Shown: positions 58,561 to 64,000 of the stretch, piece after piece
Layout: each line of letters starts with the position of its first letter
How positions within the stretch are numbered: position 1 is the first letter of the stretch
Source of the DNA: Pycnopodia helianthoides
Taxonomy: Eukaryota > Echinodermata > Asteroidea > Forcipulatida > Asteriidae
Length of the DNA stretch: 64,000 nucleotides
Assembly (NCBI GenBank): GCA_032158295.1
Contig: CM063249.1
Span: forward strand, 12,690,078 to 12,754,077
Direction of reading: 5' to 3'
Notes under the pieces: model-generated
What the model was told of the DNA's origin: nothing
Database searches by the model: none
What the model saw: the letters and a program-made list of their open reading frames with translations, nothing else
Position numbers and translations under genes: made by a program

Positions 58561-60536
58561 TAAAAATTGTTGTGGGCGGAGGGTGGGAGGGTGGGAGGGT
58601 CATTACACCCCCACTCTGAATTAAGGTGATTTTTTTTAGCAATTTCTACAAACCCTTACACCTGACTTTTCAGTTTTCACAAGAACATGCGTAACAGAAA
58701 ACAGGAATTCAATTGCCAATAACAAAGAATTGTTTATTGAAACAATGATGAAAAAATTTGACCAATGTCAATACAATAGAGTATTTCATTTAATTGCCAT
58801 GATAAAATTTGTTCTAACCGTTTATAGGAGATAGCTAATTCAATTGCAAACCAAAGAGAGGTTTAAGAAAGCAATCAATAAATTATCATCTTTTCAATGC
58901 ACTCCAATTTCCTACTGTTACTTTGTATCGATTGTAATACAAAATGTTCTCAATAATTTAATTTGAGATAAAATTCAATTTGTTTAAGAAAAAATAATAT
59001 TCATACAATCAAAGAAATTCGATTGCATCCACATAATAAGATTTAAAATATTTATTTTATTATAACAATATATGTTTTTTAGTCATAGTTAGATCAAAGA
59101 AGTACTGAAAGAATCGTGACAAATATGACCACATTCATTACATTTCATTCATCAAGCATTATTTTTCATTGCAGAGGTAAAAAAGAATTGCTCTTAAAAT
59201 TCTGTTAAGGAAAATTATTTGAGACATCAGGGGTTATTGGTGTATTCCAGAATTTTTCCCATAGATTTAATCAATTTCATCATTTTAATAAGAACTTTCT
59301 TGTGGTATCAACCCAACGATCACAAAATATCTAACAATCTAGGTTCTGAACCAGAGGCAGGGCATGGACATTTTCTTTGATATAAATGGAATCAAATAAG
59401 CAACTGGCAAGTTTAATTTTAAATAATGATGTCTGGCACAATTGCCTTTACAAGTGAATCATTTACAATGGATGCCCCAAAAGTCATATTTGTTAACTTC
59501 CAGCATTAAATTTGTCAAAACATCTGGACATTTAAACAAATAACCAGAGCGTTCTGCCGGACCGCAATTGTGCTGAACGTTAGCATTATTGACAGTCCAC
59601 TACAAAACCGGTTCCTACTGTACAGACCGGTCCATGAACACCCCTCTGGAGTACTTAACCGATCCAATAGACCCTTCCCTTGAAATAATGTTAATTGAAC
59701 ATCGCGCGTGCGCACTCTCCCTACTGGCTGGCAAAATGAGTGAACATCGCGCCTTTTTGTATGGGGCTGATGGTGGCGTGACAGACACGCGTTTGTGCGT
59801 CTGCCTAGTGCACAACTCTACGGCGTTTGCCAACCATCAATGTCTGTACGCGTGCGGGAATGTAATTAATTTCATGGGAAAGGTCCATTAGAACAGTCCT
59901 ACTGTTCCAGACCTTTGCCACGCCCCCTTTACAGCCACACTATTCTTCCCTGTCCACTTCAGATGACAAACAGTTTTATGCAACGTAGTGATTCCAACCA
60001 TGTACATATTGTATGACATTTTGTGGATATTTAATCCATTAACGATGCAATTCTCCGACCCTTTCCAAATGGTGAAGCAGTAGAATACGTGGCTTAAAAT
60101 TTATACTGCACCACGGGCCAAAGGCCAGTGATTTAAGTGTCGGGCCAGTAAACTTAGTCCGGCAGTCTTGTATTTTTGAATGATAATACTTCACAGTGGA
60201 TAGCTGTTATTAAAAAATTATGTTCAAATATTAACTTTTGAGTCTGATAAATATCTTTCAACTCTAGCGAAGTATTACCCATATGACAAAAAAAAGATAT
60301 TGCTTGTTCAATTAAAAAAACAATTTAAATGTGAAACTCTTTTACATGCAGGTTCATGTTATGTAACAAATTTTCTAGCCCAGTAAAAAATATTCTAAGC
60401 TACAAACCCCGCAGGGCTTTGTGGATTTATTCCCCAAATATGAGACCTGAAACATAACATCAATTGCCAGATATTTTCAACACAATGTTTTTAGTAGTGT
60501 GTGATACTCTCCAGGATTTCTGTGCCCTAAAGGGTT

Positions 60537-60779
60537 CTCATGGCTCTGCTTACCGTAAGCAAAGAATCGGCGCTTGCGGAAGCAGGGAATTCCGCGCTTA
60601 CGTCAAGCGTATTTCACGGGTTAGCGGGAATTTTTGGCTTGTGCGCGTGCGTACTCCACGTTACTAGGCATTCTACGCTTACACAGCTAGCGCAGAAATT
60701 CGGCGCTTGAACAGTAAGCGGAGAATGGTCACCGCAAGCGCAGAATTCGGCGGTAAGCAGAGCCATGAAATTGGGCCCT
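60537..60779. mobile_element. foldback family B (copy B), left end trimmed
   Basis: Starts CATGGCTCTGCTTACCGTAA without the GGGCCCAATTT terminus. The right end is intact. Confidence 0.8.
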
Positions 60780-61189
60780 GATTGTTTGTACTGCATTTTA
60801 TTTTGCATTTCCATTGGGGGAGGGGGGGGGGGATGTGTTGAAGCAAGTTTGCCAACTTACAGGCTACCAATGTTCGATAAACAAATTCTATAAAAATCAA
60901 TCATAGTCAATGAAAAAGCGGATATCCGCTTTTTTAATCTGAGATTTGACAGGCCTGAGGAAGAGTAGCGTACCCAGCACGGAACCCTGCTGTATTCAAT
61001 CTCACAGTCAACAACTCTTTTCTTTGCAAATTAGTGTGCTTGAAGTTTAAAATGTATTTTTGGTTGGACAATCATTACATTTGGTCCACAAAATGACAGA
61101 ATTTGAGTCTGGATGCCCTTGTTCTACGTGATTTAGAGCTTCATTGCCTAAGTGAGGCTAATAAAATACCAACTGATAAACAATTGTGG

Positions 61190-61410
61190 TGCTTATATAG
61201 CGCTTTCCATCGTATCAACAATCTCAAAGCGCTTTACAATATTATTCCCCCATTCATCAGGCCATGGGACCACGCGGCAGTCGATTATCAGCGCTCATCG
61301 ATCCTCGACCCTTACAGGTACACCCATTTATACCCCTGGGTGAAGAGAAGCAATTATAGCAAAGTGTCTTGCTCAAGGACACAACGTCATGGCTGGGACT
61401 CGAACCCACT
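61190..61410 (-). mobile_element. SINE family C, reverse (copy B)
   Basis: Paralogue of the copy at 58320, with the same reversed B box. Confidence 0.65.
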
Positions 61411-62560
61411 ACCCAATAAAAATTGTTGTGGGTGGAGGGTGGGAGGGTCACACACCCTTGGTCATTACACCCCCACTCTGAATTAAGGTGATTTTTTTTA
61501 GCAATTTCTACAAACCCTTACACCTGACTTTTCAGTTTTCACAAGAACATGCGTAACAGAATACAGGAATTCAATTGCCAATAACAAAGAATTGTTTATT
61601 GAAACAATGATGAAAAAATTTGACCACTGTCAATACAATAGAGTATTTCATTTAATTGCCATGATAAAAATTGTTCTAACCGTTTATAGGAGATAGCTAA
61701 TTCAATTGCAAACCAAAGAGAGGTTTAAGAAAGCAATCAATAAATTATCATCTTGTCAATGCAGTCCAATTTTCTACTGTTACTTTGTATCGATTGTAAT
61801 ACAAAATGTTCTCAATAATTTAATTTGAGATAAAATTCAATTTGTTTAAGAAAAAATAATATTCATACAATCAAAGAAATTCGATTGCATCCACATAATA
61901 AGATTTAAAATATTTATGTTATTATAACAATATATGTTTTTTAGTTATAGTTAGATCAACGTACTGAAAGAATCGTGAAAATTATGACCACATTCATTAC
62001 ATTTCATTCATCAAGCATTATTTTTCATTGCAGAGGTAAAAAAAGAATTGCTCTTAAAATTCTGTTAAGGAAAATTATTTATTGAGACATCAGGGGTTAT
62101 TGGTGTATTCCAGAATTTTTCCCATAGATTTAATCAATTTCATCCTTTTAATAAGAACTTTCTTGTGGTATCAACCCAACGATCACAAAATATCTAACAA
62201 TCTAGGTTCTGAACCAGAGGCAGGGCATGGACATTTTCTTTGATATAAATGGAATCAAATAAGCAATTGGCAAGTTTAATTTTAAATAATGATGTCTGGC
62301 ACAATTGCCTTTACAAGTGAATCATTTACAATGGATGCCCCAAAAGTCATATTTGTTAACTTCCAGCATTAAATTTGTCAAAACATCTGGACATTTAAAC
62401 AAATAACCAAATAAATGTTCAATTAAACCTTCAGCAACAAGGAATGATTACAAATAAATTTACATATAATTAGCATAAAGAGTATTGCAGCTTAGGTAGT
62501 GATTGATTACAGTTCTATGTTCTCTTTTTAAATGCACTTTCATTTAAGCACACACAAGTA

Positions 62561-62760
62561 GGCCCAGTTTTGTATCGGTGTTAAGCACCGAGCAATTTGC
62601 TTAGCACAGACAAACCTTACGTGGCAGATACAGATTACCAGCCAAAATTATAATATATATTGTGTCTTATGGTTGTCGTGACTGGTACTCTGCCATGTTG
62701 TTTGCTATAAATATACACTTCGGGATATTTTCTGCTAAACTGCTTTGTGAAATTGGGCTC
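62561..62760. mobile_element. foldback family A, diverged
   Basis: GGCCCAGTTTTGTATCGGTG and CTGCTTTGTGAAATTGGGCT ends, with the ATTACCAGCCAAAATTATAA interior. Confidence 0.65.
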
Positions 62761-63260
62761 TGGACAAATGCCCTTAATTCCATCCATAATCCAGATCATA
62801 GTTTCAGCAATTTAATCTGAGCTGTGATTAACTGAAACTTTCACTTGTTGGTAAGAAACTACATTCAAACTTTTCAGCACTAACTGTGATTTCAACATCA
62901 CCTCAGTATATTTCAATTCAAACTACCTGCTTTTCAGTGCACCCCCAGTACAATTTTCAAATAGTATAGAAGCCTTGTGAGGCCCTACCCTCAGTAATTC
63001 TCTCCAGGTGAAAATGTTGACAGTTACTGGCAGTCCCTTATTTAACCTCCCCCATGCAGACATGAGACATGATTCGCAAAACATATTTTCTCCACCAATT
63101 CCATAGACGTCAGTTGTTGATCTATTAATGTATCGGTGGCTGGTGTACAATATCAGCAAGGGAAGGGCAGGGGCAGGGGGGAATCGGGATGAATCTACGA
63201 CTCCATTAAGGAAGGTTCATTGGGACCTTCAGTTCCCAGTAGTGGTGGAATTTAGTTTAA

Positions 63261-63592
63261 AGGGACACACTGCCTTCAAATCTCTCCAAAATGTTGCTGT
63301 TTGGAATTGGAAAACACAGTGTTGTGTAATTAGTGAGCAGTGATTTAAAAAAAGCTTAAACTTGCCTCATGAAATACATTCAATCAACCAGCAGAACATA
63401 CGGTCCGCCATTTTATTTTTGTCAAAAATTGGGTTCTACAAAATAGCAGACCATGTTCTGTCATGAAATTACAAAAAAACCACACAATTTCAAGGGATAT
63501 TTATCATGTTAATCATTATATTCTACTTTTAAAAATAGCTTTCAAAACACTTTCTATGGCCCAAGGCGACCAATCCAAAGGCAACGTGCCCT
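63261..63592. mobile_element. TTAA-flanked MITE
   Basis: Starts AGGGACACACTGCCTTCAAA after TTAA and ends CAAAGGCAACGTGCCCT before TTAA. It shares the AGG terminus and TTAA target with three other families here. Confidence 0.8.
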
Positions 63593-63724
63593 TTAAATGA
63601 CCAACCTGCCATGTGCTCAAAATACTGAGGGGTTTCTTTTACTCTAGGGTTGTCGTTTGATCTTGCTCTTAACATGTACTTTCCAAACCATTATCAAACT
63701 GTAGCCATGTTGTTTGTTCAATTC

Positions 63725-63888
63725 TTTCATTTACACCATTGTAACCTTTCATTTACACCATTGTAACCTTTCGTTTACACCATTGTAACCTTTCGTTTAC
63801 ACCATTGTAACCTTTCGTTTACACCATTGTAACCTTTCGTTTACACCATTGTAACCTTTCATCTACACCATTGTAACCGAACTGAGGC
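63725..63888 (+). repeat. 22-bp minisatellite, about 7 units
   Basis: Unit TTTCRTTTACACCATTGTAA plus CC. The first and last units carry A at the variable position, the central ones G. Confidence 0.95.
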
Positions 63889-64000
63889 TAAGTACATAGT
63901 GGTTGTGGAAAGGGTATTTATCTTTGGGAGGGTTTTATGGAAGCCAATCTGACAATTGTCTTTCCTTCTTTTTTTTTTTTGGGGGGGGGGTAAGGAATTA

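Larger units (their letters stand above)
56359..59544 (+). repeat. tandem segmental duplication, copy A
   Basis: About 3.19 kb, colinear with copy B (59545-62406) from the segment GTTCTGC(T/C)GGACCGCAATTG to ACATTTAAACAAATAACCA. The length difference is explained by the MITE at 56473-56799. No ORF is convincingly conserved. Confidence 0.9.
59545..62406 (+). repeat. tandem segmental duplication, copy B
   Basis: About 2.86 kb, directly adjoining copy A. Includes the same foldback B, SINE C and long AT-rich 3' part. Confidence 0.9.

Overview
This is a 64 kb window of AT-rich metazoan nuclear DNA with intron-bearing genes and a very high load of short dispersed repeats. A tektin-1 gene for ciliary doublet microtubules, two mitochondrial protein genes with animal-type exon structure, and dense foldback MITEs and tRNA-derived SINEs fit an invertebrate deuterostome. 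An echinoderm is my best guess; this is inference, because no taxon-specific gene is present.

Layout. 1-4190 is a complex minisatellite array with a higher-order repeat. 4191-13860 has no confident coding gene; it holds a ~1 kb tandem triplication (7787-10090) and a foldback element with a hAT-like MITE nested in it (11247-11783). 11820-20874 (+) is RMND1, a mitochondrial inner-membrane protein of the DUF155 family, with nine coding exons; the first coding exon shows frame breaks. 23943-28200 (-) is tektin-1 (tektin C1 type), five coding exons plus a likely untranslated exon. 28867-45771 (+) is SLC25A1, the mitochondrial tricarboxylate (citrate) carrier, six coding exons with an ~11 kb first intron. 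Tektin-1 and SLC25A1 are head to head, with about 0.7 kb between their 5' ends. 45772-64000 holds the SLC25A1 3' flank, then repeats, a 2.86 kb tandem duplication (56359-62406) and a 22-bp minisatellite (63725-63888).

The genes form no pathway unit, although RMND1 and SLC25A1 are both mitochondrial. The most informative non-genic content is the mobile DNA. There are two related palindromic foldback families in nearly 20 copies, several MITE families flanked by TTAA, and hAT-like insertions. Several insertions can be dated relative to one another, because paralogous copies inside the window preserve the empty site. The most unusual element is an almost perfect palindrome of about 315 bp. It occurs once in tektin-1 intron 1 and once in SLC25A1 intron 1, in opposite genomic orientation, with different 8-bp target duplications and a stem-loop motif resembling a hammerhead core.
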